64,000 nt of DNA from positions 81,474,001-81,538,000 of the forward strand of contig CM075345.1 in NCBI GenBank assembly GCA_037693485.1, read 5' to 3'. The notes beneath the pieces were generated by a model. That model saw only the letters and a program-made list of their open reading frames with translations. It ran no database searches and was not told the DNA's origin. The position numbers were made by a program, and so were the translations under genes. The first letter of the stretch is position 1; every line of letters begins with the position of its first letter. Source of the stretch: Kitagawia praeruptora. Lineage: Eukaryota > Streptophyta > Magnoliopsida > Apiales > Apiaceae. Below are positions 20,811 to 30,443 of the stretch, in pieces.

Positions 20811-23800
20811 ATGACTGATTTTTGTTCTTACAACATCCGTGGCCTCAACAACAAGGTTGATTTTGTCAAAAAATTTATTTTGACTAATAAGCTGTCTTTG
20901 ATTAGCATTTTGGAAACGCATGTTCAGAGGGATGTTGCTAAGATTACCTCCAAGGAGATTAACCCGCGTTTTGAGTGGTGTTTTAACTATGATCACCATG
21001 CGGGTGGCCGTATTTGGCTAGGGTGGAACCCCGATTTTTGGAAAGTTGTGGTGATTGCCTCCTCTGCTCAGCATATCACTTGTTCGCTGGCTTGCCTGCC
21101 TTCGAATTTGAGTTTTGTTGCTTCGTTTATTTATGGATATAATGGGGACAACGATCGGAGAAGATTGTGGTCTGAGTTAAATAATGTATCTCGAGGTCTT
21201 TCTAATAATCCTTGGGTAATTTCTGGAGACTTTAACACTTGCCTTAGATTGTCGGAGAAACAAGGTGGTAATGAGAGCTGGACCTCTGATATGACAGAGT
21301 TTAAAGATTTCATTCTCTCTTTGGGAATTTCTGATCTTCGAAGTGTTGGGAATTTCTTGACATGGTGGGACTGTAATGTGCATCATCCGAAGTTTAGGAA
21401 ACTGGATCGTGTCCTAGTTAATGCCGAGTGGCACAATAGGTTTCCCTGTTCTTTTACTGATTTCCGTGCTAGAGGGTTGTCAGATCATTGCCCGGCGCTC
21501 ACGTTTCTGGGGTTGGACCGGCCTAAGGTCCCGAAACCTTTTCAATTTTTCAACCACCTTATTGAAAACCCTGCTTTTCTTTCGGTGGTTGAGTCTGCTT
21601 GGTCTTATTCCGACCTAGGAAATCCATGGCAGATGCTCACTTCGAAGCTTAAAAGGGTAAAAGTGGCGATTAAGGGGCTTAATAGATCTATGGGGGATTT
21701 GCAACAGATGGTCAAGAATGCAGGAAACGATCTTTTGGCATTCCAGAATGCCATTCCTCCTTCTCCTTCCCCTGCTTATTTTGAGGAAGAGCGTAATCTC
21801 ATGGATGCCTATTCTAAAGCCCTTCATTTGGAAGAGTGTTTTTTGAAGCAAAAGTCCAGAGTTCAGTGGTTGAAGAGTGGGGATAGTAATAACAGATATT
21901 TCTTTAATGCATGCAGAGGAAGATGGAATGTTAACAAAATCCTATCCTTACAGACACAGAATGGTGAGACAGTCACAGACCATGCGGATATGTCTAAGGT
22001 GGCTGTTGACTATTACAAAAATTTGTTGGGCAACAGAGGGGAGGTTACTCATTTTCCTGAAGATATTTCTTTGCCGGTAGTAAACGAGGCCCAGTCGACG
22101 CAGCTTACCGCCCCGTTTAGAGAGAGGGATATTCTGAATACTTTAAAAAGAATGGGAAAAAACAAGAGTCCAGGACCTGATGGGTTTACGGTGGAATTCT
22201 ACCTAGCTACTTGGCACATTGTGGGGCCTGATGTAACAAGAGGTATCCTTTATTTCTTTGATTCTCTTACTATGCCTAGAATTATTAATGCGGCCTCGAT
22301 TTGTTTGGTCCCAAAGCAGGAAAACCCTTCTCAAATGCAGCACTTTCGGCCTATCTCATGTTGCAATGTTCTTTATAAATGCATTTCTAAGATGTTAGCT
22401 GCAAGGTTGAAGTTTGTTATGCCTTCATTGATCTCCAAACACCAAACTGCTTTTGTAGCAGGAAGGTCAATTGGTGATAGCATCTTCTTGGCCCAAGCTT
22501 TATGTAAGGGATATAATCGAAATGATGGGCCGCCCCGTTGTGCTATAAAACTTGACATTCATAAAGCTTTTGACTCGCTTAATTGGAGTTTTGTCTTTGC
22601 GGTTATGGAACGGATGGGCCTTCCTCATAAATTTATTGACTGGGTTAGAGTTTGCATCTCTACAACTATGTTCTCAGTAAAGCTAAATGGAAGTTTAGAG
22701 GGATTCTTTAAAGGGGAATCGGGATTAAGGCAAGGCGACCCCCTCTCTCCTTACATCTTTGTTATGGCCATGGAAGCTCTCACTGCCTGCCTTAACAAGT
22801 CAGTTGTAAGCACGAATTTCAAATTTCATTGGAGAACTAAGGAGGTGAATCTGCATCATATCATCTTTGCAGATGATGTTTTTTTGTTCTGTCATGGGGA
22901 TGCTCAATCGGTTTCGAAACTCATGGAAGGGATTCATCAATTTTCGGGCCTCTCTAACTTGGTCCCAAACCAAGCCAAATCGGTCTGTTTTTTTGGAAAT
23001 GTGAATCCTGATGTTGCTGAGAACATTCTAATGGTAACAGGTTTTCAGAGAGGCACTCTTCCAGTCTCCTATCTGGGTCTTCCTCTTATCACTGGCAAAC
23101 TCAACAGCATGGATTGCAATACCCTAGTGGCAAAGTTATGCAAGCGTGTGGAATCCTGGATGGTGAGGTTTTTAAACTTTGCTGGTCGATTACTGCTCAT
23201 CAAAGCTATCATGGTTAGTATTGTGGGATATTGGAGCATGTACATTTTCCTTCCCAAGTCGGTCCTTAAGGCGATCAATAGACTCTTGTTCAAATTCTTA
23301 TGGGGAGGCTTCTACAAGGAATCAGGGAGGTGTCATTACAAGGTCAGTTGGGAGGATTGTTGCAAACCGAAAACGGAGGGAGGGTTGGGGATCAAAAATA
23401 TTTTCGAATGGAACCAAGCAGCTATTTTGCATCAGCTTTGGCGCCTGCTCCAACCCACTCGTGATTCTCTTTGGATTGCCTGGTTTCATAATGTGTTACT
23501 CCGTAATAAAGCTTTCTGGACTGCTGCCATGCCCTATAAATGTTGTTGGATTGCTCGAAAGATTCTCAATGCTAGACAACAAGCCTTGCCTCTCGTTGGA
23601 TATAGGGTGGGTCGTTCTTCTAGGTTTCTCTTCTCGCAGGATCCTTGGGCTGATAAGAAGCCTCTAGCTTTTATCTCGCCTTTTGTTATATCAAATGCTG
23701 AGTCTACTGGCCTGGCTCCCATTAGCACTTACCTACACAATGGAGTTTGGAGGCCTCCTCAATCCAACCACATGGATGTCATTGAGGTTCGACGGCGTGT

Positions 23801-24407
23801 GACGCAAGTGCAAATTCATGACAATGATGGTATTACTTGGGATGGTCAGAAGGCAAAGTTGGTTAAGCTGGCATCGATATGGGCTTCTATTCGAGACAAT
23901 GGCCAACCTGTATGCTGGGGAGAAATGGTGTGGAACACTTTCAATATCCCAAAGTGTGCCTTCATTACTTGGCTTGCTATGCGGAACAGGTTACTTACTA
24001 GAGATCGCATGATTTCCTTTGGTATGGAGGTGGATCCTAGTTGTGTACTTTGTGGGAATGGGATAGAAACTATAGGCCATCTGTTTATGAATTGCTCGTA
24101 TTTCAGGCTGTTAAGTAGCGTGATTCCTTTCAGTGTTAATGTTGATTGGACAAGGTGGCAGCAAGGTGATTTCTTCTCATTAGGCCTTTCTGGAAAGTTG
24201 AAGAGGATAGCGGGGGTTTATCTTACAACTTGTATCTACAATGTATGGAAGGAGAGGAACCATAGAGTGCACAACCCAGGGCCTGGACATCCAACTATTG
24301 CACTTAGCTTGATTGTTAAGACCACGGTCAGGGAGAAGCTGTTCTCATGTGCTTCATTCCAAAGGTGGGCTCGGAAAGATCCGTCGCTGGTGCTACTTCT
24401 CTATTAG
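20811..24407 (+). CDS. LINE ORF2: APE endonuclease, reverse transcriptase, zf-RVT
   Basis: An uninterrupted 1198-codon ORF from ATG 20811. Residues 1-230 form the apurinic-like endonuclease (NIRGLNN, LETHV, SGDFN near 137, SDHCPAL near 223). Residues about 440-720 are the reverse transcriptase (KNKSPGPDGF, KLDIHKAFDSLNW near 580, GLRQGDPLSP, FADD near 686). A C-terminal zf-RVT region near 1040-1110 has IPKCAFITWLA and CVLCGNGIETIGHLFMNC. The length is normal for a plant L1. All catalytic motifs I can check are present, so the protein may be functional. It nicks target DNA and primes reverse transcription there, and it could also mobilise the L1-derived element seen at 949-3213. Confidence 0.95.
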   Translation: MTDFCSYNIRGLNNKVDFVKKFILTNKLSLISILETHVQRDVAKITSKEINPRFEWCFNYDHHAGGRIWLGWNPDFWKVVVIASSAQHITCSLACLPSNLSFVASFIYGYNGDNDRRRLWSELNNVSRGLSNNPWVISGDFNTCLRLSEKQGGNESWTSDMTEFKDFILSLGISDLRSVGNFLTWWDCNVHHPKFRKLDRVLVNAEWHNRFPCSFTDFRARGLSDHCPALTFLGLDRPKVPKPFQFFNHLIENPAFLSVVESAWSYSDLGNPWQMLTSKLKRVKVAIKGLNRSMGDLQQMVKNAGNDLLAFQNAIPPSPSPAYFEEERNLMDAYSKALHLEECFLKQKSRVQWLKSGDSNNRYFFNACRGRWNVNKILSLQTQNGETVTDHADMSKVAVDYYKNLLGNRGEVTHFPEDISLPVVNEAQSTQLTAPFRERDILNTLKRMGKNKSPGPDGFTVEFYLATWHIVGPDVTRGILYFFDSLTMPRIINAASICLVPKQENPSQMQHFRPISCCNVLYKCISKMLAARLKFVMPSLISKHQTAFVAGRSIGDSIFLAQALCKGYNRNDGPPRCAIKLDIHKAFDSLNWSFVFAVMERMGLPHKFIDWVRVCISTTMFSVKLNGSLEGFFKGESGLRQGDPLSPYIFVMAMEALTACLNKSVVSTNFKFHWRTKEVNLHHIIFADDVFLFCHGDAQSVSKLMEGIHQFSGLSNLVPNQAKSVCFFGNVNPDVAENILMVTGFQRGTLPVSYLGLPLITGKLNSMDCNTLVAKLCKRVESWMVRFLNFAGRLLLIKAIMVSIVGYWSMYIFLPKSVLKAINRLLFKFLWGGFYKESGRCHYKVSWEDCCKPKTEGGLGIKNIFEWNQAAILHQLWRLLQPTRDSLWIAWFHNVLLRNKAFWTAAMPYKCCWIARKILNARQQALPLVGYRVGRSSRFLFSQDPWADKKPLAFISPFVISNAESTGLAPISTYLHNGVWRPPQSNHMDVIEVRRRVTQVQIHDNDGITWDGQKAKLVKLASIWASIRDNGQPVCWGEMVWNTFNIPKCAFITWLAMRNRLLTRDRMISFGMEVDPSCVLCGNGIETIGHLFMNCSYFRLLSSVIPFSVNVDWTRWQQGDFFSLGLSGKLKRIAGVYLTTCIYNVWKERNHRVHNPGPGHPTIALSLIVKTTVREKLFSCASFQRWARKDPSLVLLLY

Positions 24408-24602
24408 CAGTTGGGTGATATTTGACTAATCTGATTTATTTGTATTGATCGCTATGTATTTCCTTTGTTGTTGTTTGCTAGCATATCTAGCATATCTTTG
24501 CTGTTCCGCTGAGGGGATGTTTTGCTTTTCGCGGGGTATGCCCCTAGATTTGTAATCTTTTTCTAGTGGTATTTAATTTTACTTAGCAAAAAAAAAACAA
24601 AA
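24408..24602 (+). other. LINE 3' UTR and poly(A)
   Basis: It has TTTTCGCGGGGTATGCCCC and GTGGTATTTAATTTTACTTAGC, then A-rich sequence. The last bases before poly(A), CTTAGC, also end the minimal insertion at 62911-62932. Confidence 0.9.
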
Positions 24603-24618
24603 AACAAAAAGAGTCACA
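24603..24618 (+). repeat. right target-site duplication of the LINE
   Basis: AACAAAAAGAGTCACA, identical to 18708-18723. Confidence 0.92.
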
Positions 24619-24763
24619 CATGTCAAAATTCACATAAGCGAGTACGTTAGCCCAAAATTTAATTAATTACCCTACGGGTCAATCCTATGCTGAAGTCTAC
24701 AGGATCGTAAAACGCTCCCTAGGAAATGTACTAGTCCCATACCTAATACATTCCGAAGAAAAA

Positions 24764-24779
24764 CCTGGCTCTGATACCA
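24764..24779 (-). other. primer binding site (initiator tRNA-Met type)
   Basis: On the minus strand TGGTATCAGAGCCAGG lies two bases past the LTR end. TGGTATCAGAGC is the common plant iMet-type PBS. Confidence 0.93.
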
Positions 24780-24781
24780 AC

Positions 24782-27124
24782 TGTAACAGCCCGACTTTTC
24801 GGACTATTATCAATCAATCAAATTATCGAACAAAATTAAAATTCCTTAAACTCATAAAACGAAATCCCAAAATATCGTAAATATATTCTAAAATCCAGAA
24901 ATGATAATACATAAAATAATCCAATGTAAAACCAAAATCCATGGAGACGCAGCACCACAAATCTAAACAGCTAACAACTATAACATTATTAGGGACATAA
25001 GTTCCACTTTATTCCAATCAATTGTAATACCAGCGCTAGTACTTGAAAATTCACAAATAATGAGTTACACAGCCCAGCAAGATAACTAATCGAACTAACC
25101 AGTGGATCAAGTAAGTTTCACAAAATATTTTACAAAATTTTCATAAATCAAAGTTCACAATTTCATAGTTCGTAAATCATATTTCCAGAATCAAAACTCA
25201 AAACCGTATAATAAATTCCACAGTTCGCTATGGTCACAAATACCAGGTGACACAGTATCATAGGTTCATAGGTGTCAATAATGTGCCCCTTACTAAGGTA
25301 TCATAAAGTGTGCGCTCCCGAATGCATCATATATAAAAAGCACGCCCTAGTAAGGTATCATAGGCTAGTTCCGGAACTATACGCAATTACTAACGGATTC
25401 ATAAGTCATAGGTAATTGGGAATTCTTATATCTAAAAATCATACTCGATCCAAATTTTCGTAACAAAAATATTATAAATATAAAACATTTCAAAACATTT
25501 CAAATATTAAAACATTTTAAAAATATACCGGAGAGCACGAAAAGTTAACTTACCTTAGTCACGATAACCAGTCAAATACGTAGCAAGAGTTAATCCTAAA
25601 AATATTTAAAAACAATAAACATCAATATTAATCATCCTAGTCCAGACCTGAACTTTAAATGGACACAGCAGAAACATGACCATGATTCATGTATATGTAC
25701 CAACAATCAATGCACATAAGAGCATCTTCAATCATAGAGACCTCTTAGCTAAAAGTGTGTCAAACATGCCTTAAATAAAAATTATAGATATTATGTAAAA
25801 AAAATCATCTCCAACGAGATATTACTGTTATCTCAAATTTTAGATAATCCTCTAAAATCCTATCATATTAGCTTATATTTGTCGAAGCTCTAGATACCTG
25901 TATTAAACTCCACATCATCAATATTACCATATTAAAATAATACATTCTATTTTTAACAATTTGAAATAATAATTTGTTATTTTTAAAATATGACTAATCA
26001 TTATAGCCAACTCCATTGGAGTACAACACCTTACAGATTCAATAAATTTACATAATCACTATTTTATATCATTTTAGCCACCCATTTTAATTAATACAAT
26101 TGGAGATGCTCTAACTACCTTAGTAGCATATAGTTAATATCATACTCCTGGACATGAAATCTACATCTAATATACATGTACCGATTTTCTTTTTCTTTTT
26201 TTTTATACATATAAGTCAAACCTAGAACTTCTAATTCATGTACCATGTTAACTAGCTACCAACTTATCACAAACCTGGACAAAACACTCACGCAGCCATC
26301 CATTAATAAATAAGAAACATTTTATCACAAAAACTTTTATTAAGAAAAATAATTTAAACAATCTATAAATTACATTTATAATACGATTTATGTAATATCA
26401 CATATATAAACTCATATATCAACCATGTTCATAATGAATATTTAAAACTGATTTCCTTAACTTAAACGATATTAAAAGAATATAAAATTTAACAAAATAC
26501 TTTTGAGTGGACTCGGTTTGACCACTACCTAGCTAGACATGCATGACATCAATTTATATTTAACATCTACATTAATATCTCATAACATATGGACACAAAA
26601 TAGACTCATAAGAAGCAAGACAATTAGTACTCACAGATCACCATACAGTTCCACAAATACGCACTAGTGCACCACAATATTAAATCATATAAATTAACCA
26701 ATCATATTCGAACAACACAATAATATATTTTATGTACAGAGAAATGCATGAAAGAATGCAGTGCGTACCTCTCTAGCTCTTTGTTGTATTTGTGAATGAG
26801 AGACTCTTAATTAATTTATAACAATTAGGAGATAAGAGTTTGATTTGTTTTAAGAACCTAGTATTCTTATCCTTTCAAATTGTGATTCTCAAAACAACTA
26901 CCACTTATCCAAAAAAAAGATATATACATCATGTAACTTAACTAATATATGGAAATAAAAATAAATAACACATAATTAAGCACGCAAGTAAACGAAGCAC
27001 CTAATTTCAGAGAATAAAAGTATAATTTCTAAGTACAAGCTTGATTTAGAGCACTAGTTTACAAATAAAGTAAGTTTATTAATATAATATTATAATTTGA
27101 CTTCTAAAATTATCGGGTATTACA
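24782..27124 (-). repeat. 5' LTR of the gag-only element
   Basis: A 2343-bp LTR from TGTAACAGCCCGAC to CGGGTATTACA. It contains the Harbinger-like MITE but not the hAT or pogo insertions, so it serves as the empty-site reference for the left LTR. Confidence 0.92.
25720..26111. mobile_element. Harbinger/Tourist-like MITE in the right LTR
   Basis: GAGCATCTTCAATC... to ...AATTGGAGATGCTC, with TAA on both sides (25717-25719 and 26112-26114). 392 bp. Its presence at the same place in the other LTR means it was in the LTR before the element's last transposition. Confidence 0.88.
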
Positions 27125-27629
27125 TTAACCACTTGGGAGTTGAAAGTAACGATTTTTATTTTCTTGTTCTTAGTTAATAATTTTAGTTGTGCCCCTTTAA
27201 ATATCTATTTTACTGTGGGTTTCATAATTTTTAATTTTAGATCTAAATTTTCGTGTTTGATATGTTAGTGTAATAAAAAAAACACAGAAATATTAGTTTT
27301 ATAAAATTTCAGCATTAATTTTCTTTTTTTTTAAGTGTTAATTTGAAGCTATTTTTCCTTTCCCTGTTTCCTTTTTATTCGAAGTTAAAGTCCGCCTCCC
27401 CTGTTTTTAGCTTTATCCACAACCCAGTCCCAGCTCTGTTTTTCTTCATTTCATTGAGCCCAGCCTCTTTCCCTCCTCCCCCCCACAAACACCACACCCT
27501 CAACCTCAGCCCCCTTGTTTTTCTTGGTTTTCGCTAATTGTAATTTAGTTCTTTCAGATTGTCAGAAACCCACCTTCTTATCATTGTTATTCGATTCTGA
27601 GTCCGCGTTTAATTCTCCTCTATGCTGTG

Positions 27630-28120
27630 TTCGAGTTCGTTTTGCTGTTAACCGAGGTGTTGAGCCGAGTTGTTTGTTTTCGCTGAGTTGTTTTTGTTGA
27701 GTTGTAACCCCAGCCTCCACAACATCTCTTCCCCAGCCCCTGTTTTGTGTTTTGTTTTGAATTTCCTTTACCTGTTCTTCACAAGTCCCATCGCCGAGTC
27801 GAATCGTTGGAGGCTATCTAGTTCATCACTGAGTTGCTCTGTTTCTTCTGTGTACGAGTTCAGTCGAGTTATTTGCTATGTTTTTGTTGCTGAGTTGTGT
27901 TTGAATTGTTTGCGGTCCGCTGTTCTGCTGTTAGTTTCGTTTGTTAGTTTTGTTTTGCTATCAATTGTCTTGAGATTGTTGTTTGTTTAAGACCGAATTC
28001 TGGTTGCTGTTTTACTGAGTTGATGTCGAGTTACTGAGTTCACTTGGTTGTTTCTTAATTACTGTAGCGAGTTGCCTGATTTTACCGAGTTGCTGCTGAG
28101 TCTAGCCGAGTTCACTCGGT
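27630..28120 (+). repeat. cluster of GAGTT(G/C) motifs
   Basis: About fifteen TGAGTTG / CGAGTTC-type words occur in under 500 bp, with irregular spacing. A strict period is not visible. Confidence 0.6.
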
Positions 28121-28814
28121 TTTCCCCCTTCTTGTTTATCTGTTATTCTTGTTTTTAAGTTTCTGTGAGTTCGGATTTTTGTTCCAGAGAATCATTGTTT
28201 TCCGAATGATGCTCAGTTTGGGAGATTGCAGTGTATATTGGAGATTGTGAAATGTTTGGTTACATTTTCTTTCCTTGTGGCTAATTAATTTTTCAAATAT
28301 CTCATGTCGAATTTTCCTCAAAAATTCTTGTAAATAAATTCCAATTTAGAATCTTTAAATAATTTAGTTTTGTTCTTTTCACTTTTAATTAGTTAGTTTA
28401 AAAATAGAACAAATTAAATTTTCTTCTAAATAGTTTAAATTTTCTTTTAGTAATTGAATAGCAAAATTCAAATTTTCAAAAATCCAAAGCTATCCACCAG
28501 ATAGTTTAACTTAAATGGACATATATGTTACAAGCTTATCGATCAGTCTTGTTCTTTAAACATTTAGTTAATCCCTCAACTTTCTTTTCTTCCTATAAAT
28601 TTATGCGTAGATTCTAACCCTATAGAAGTTAACTCAGACCAAGTTTTAAGATTTAAATCCTTTAACAGCAGTACATGCGACTTGCCCAACTCAACCATTC
28701 ACAACAGTTTTATTTTCTGAATATCTAGCAGCTCCGACATGCCTCACTCCAGGACCTCTAATTCTCGTTGGGTTTATTCAATTTGCATAATTTTTGCTGG
28801 GTAAACTAGACATA

Positions 28815-29560
28815 GCCAACTATATATCCAACATTCACTATATAATAACAATTTCACAATTTAGAGCATTATTTAAAAGTGTGCTACACTGACAGTTAGA
28901 AACACCCTGAAACAGGTACACCAAATCAGTCATAGTCATAGCTCAAATTGTACAAGTCTGGTAGCCACCAAAATTTGCAGGCATACAATTCAAAAATAAA
29001 CCTACAATTCTTCTTTTTTAACCATCAAGTAATTAAGATTCTTAACCCCTCAAAATGGTCACACAAAACAGGGTAGAATTTCTGCATATCAGAATTGCAG
29101 AAATCAATGTCAATTATATGGTTGTAACTTCCAAACAATTTGGTGTAATCCACTTATTCTTTTCATTGAGTTAGCTAGACACTTTAAAGTACCACATATC
29201 CGATATTTACTACATAATACAAGTTTTGCAATTTATAACTTATGTTTAAAGTTTACCCCTTTCTGCTTCCAAGAAATAGCTAGCGTAAATGATACTTTAT
29301 CAACCAGCTCTAACTCAAGCTCTACATATCTGGTAACCACAAAAGTTTGCAGACATTTTCTACACACTTAGACCTACAACTTCTATGCTTTGTGCTTCAG
29401 ATAATTAAGTGTTTATGGTCATTAAAATACAGATCTAATATCAAACACTAATCCTGATTATTGCAGAATTTCACAAACCTATGTCTATTTTAGGGTCAAA
29501 ACTTTTTCGATTTAATTTTAAAAATTATGCTTTATTCATAATCAGTTTCTATGTGCTCAA
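28815..29560. repeat. diverged direct duplication, about 370-bp unit
   Basis: Matching landmarks recur about 370 bp apart: TATATCCAACATTCACTATA (about 28822) with CATATCCGATATTTACTACA (about 29195), and TCTGGTAGCCACCAAAATTT (about 28958) with TCTGGTAACCACAAAAGTTT (about 29329). Identity is moderate, so the duplication is old. Confidence 0.6.
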
Positions 29561-29908
29561 AAACTGCTGTGCAAACACCGGACCAAATTTCCAAGTTCCC
29601 AATTTTATTCATAATCGATTAACTTCTCTTCACCTCATTCTCGTTTATATATACACTATAAAAATTCTAATTACCATGTTCTGATACATACCTACAGGAA
29701 TTACATATATAAACATCGATAGAGAATCATACCTTTCCAAAAGAATGATATGATAGGAGAAGACCCAAAGATTTGGCAACAAAAATAACCAAAGTGATTT
29801 TATAATCAAGCAAGCCACCGTTTGATTTTGGCAGATCTTCCATTTATCTCTCATATACACACATTCAATAGCTTTTGTACTTAACCATGAGACCAAATGA
29901 CCAATTGA

Positions 29909-30279
29909 TGGTGAAACTCGAAAATAACCTCACTTTTTTTTTAATCAAAAAACTGAAAATAACAATTTTTGGATGAGGCGTAAAAAATAACGTTTTGGAT
30001 AAGAATTTATAGTTTGGGTATCTAAAAATAAAGTGATACACATATTGAAAATGCGTATTAGGACCATATACGCATTTCTAAGATGCGTATCACTATTTTT
30101 TTAAATTTTTCTTTTGTTTTTTCTCCTGCTGTGCCCACTGATACCCAAATTTAAAATGCGTATTATATTACCCAAATTGAAAATGCGTATACAAAACGTT
30201 ATTTTTCGCACCCTACCTCAAAAAACGTTATTTTCATCATTTTTATCTAAAAAAGTATTATTTTAGCATTCTTTCACCA
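29909..30279. mobile_element. long-TIR foldback element (MULE-like candidate)
   Basis: The left arm TGGTGAAACTCGAAAATAAC and the reverse of the right arm TGGTGAAAGAATGCTAAAAT extend into imperfect inverted repeats of over 100 bp with GAAAATAAC and GTTTGGGTA blocks. The border is ambiguous: with TGGTGAAA as terminus the flanks are ATTGA/ATTGA, while a 9-bp reading ACCAATTGA is also possible and would fit Mutator-like elements. ATGCGTAT words repeat in the middle. No ORF. Confidence 0.65.
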
Positions 30280-30443
30280 ATTGACACTACCAGCAATTTA
30301 TCGATGACCAGAATTTAAACACCCCTATATATAAATTTTACTATGTGTATCGACTTAAGTATCCTCTTTTACTATCCTTGCAAAACAAACACATACCCCC
30401 ATGACTTTACCGATTAGCTTTCTTAAAAATTGCATATAAATTC

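Larger units (their letters stand above)
18724..24602 (+). mobile_element. L1-type LINE, near full length
   Basis: A 5.9-kb plus-strand insertion in the gag leader of the minus-strand LTR element. It has a 5' UTR (18724-18950), ORF1, ORF2, a 3' UTR with TTTTCGCGGGGTATGCCCC, a poly(A)-rich tail (24588-24602) and a perfect 16-bp TSD. ORF2 is intact and ORF1 has two frameshifts, so this copy cannot move by itself but could supply an ORF2 protein. Confidence 0.95.
11611..27124 (-). mobile_element. minus-strand chromovirus-type LTR element keeping only gag, with nested insertions
   Basis: Two related LTRs (11611-17520 and 24782-27124) start TGTAAC/TGTACC and end GGTATTACA. On the minus strand, the right LTR is followed by an iMet-type primer site (TGGTATCAGAGCCAGG), then leader, then gag, then a purine tract (AAGGAGGGTAGAA), then the left LTR. 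Flanks CTAAC (11606-11610) and TTAAC (27125-27129) make a 5-bp TSD with one mismatch. Without the nested LINE the internal region is only about 1.4 kb and holds gag and nothing else: protease, RT, RNase H and integrase are absent. This fits gag-only non-autonomous elements (TR-GAG type) or a pol deletion. The gag and the long LTRs suggest the Tekay/Del group. Confidence 0.85.
27125..29908. other. unassigned region, no supported gene
   Basis: A 2.8-kb gap between the chromovirus and a foldback element. The ORFs at 27343-27990 are low-complexity (Phe/Leu/Ser/Pro) and look like translated CT-rich, 5'-UTR-like DNA. A cluster of GAGTT motifs lies at about 27630-28120, and a diverged duplication of about 370 bp lies at about 28815-29560. 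It could be the upstream part of a broken gene or old LTR DNA. Confidence 0.45.

Noticed and set aside
27343..27990. Three plus-strand ORFs of 60-106 codons
   Set aside because: Low-complexity Phe/Leu/Ser/Pro content from CT-rich DNA, no recognisable domain, overlapping frames, no clear promoter or splice structure.
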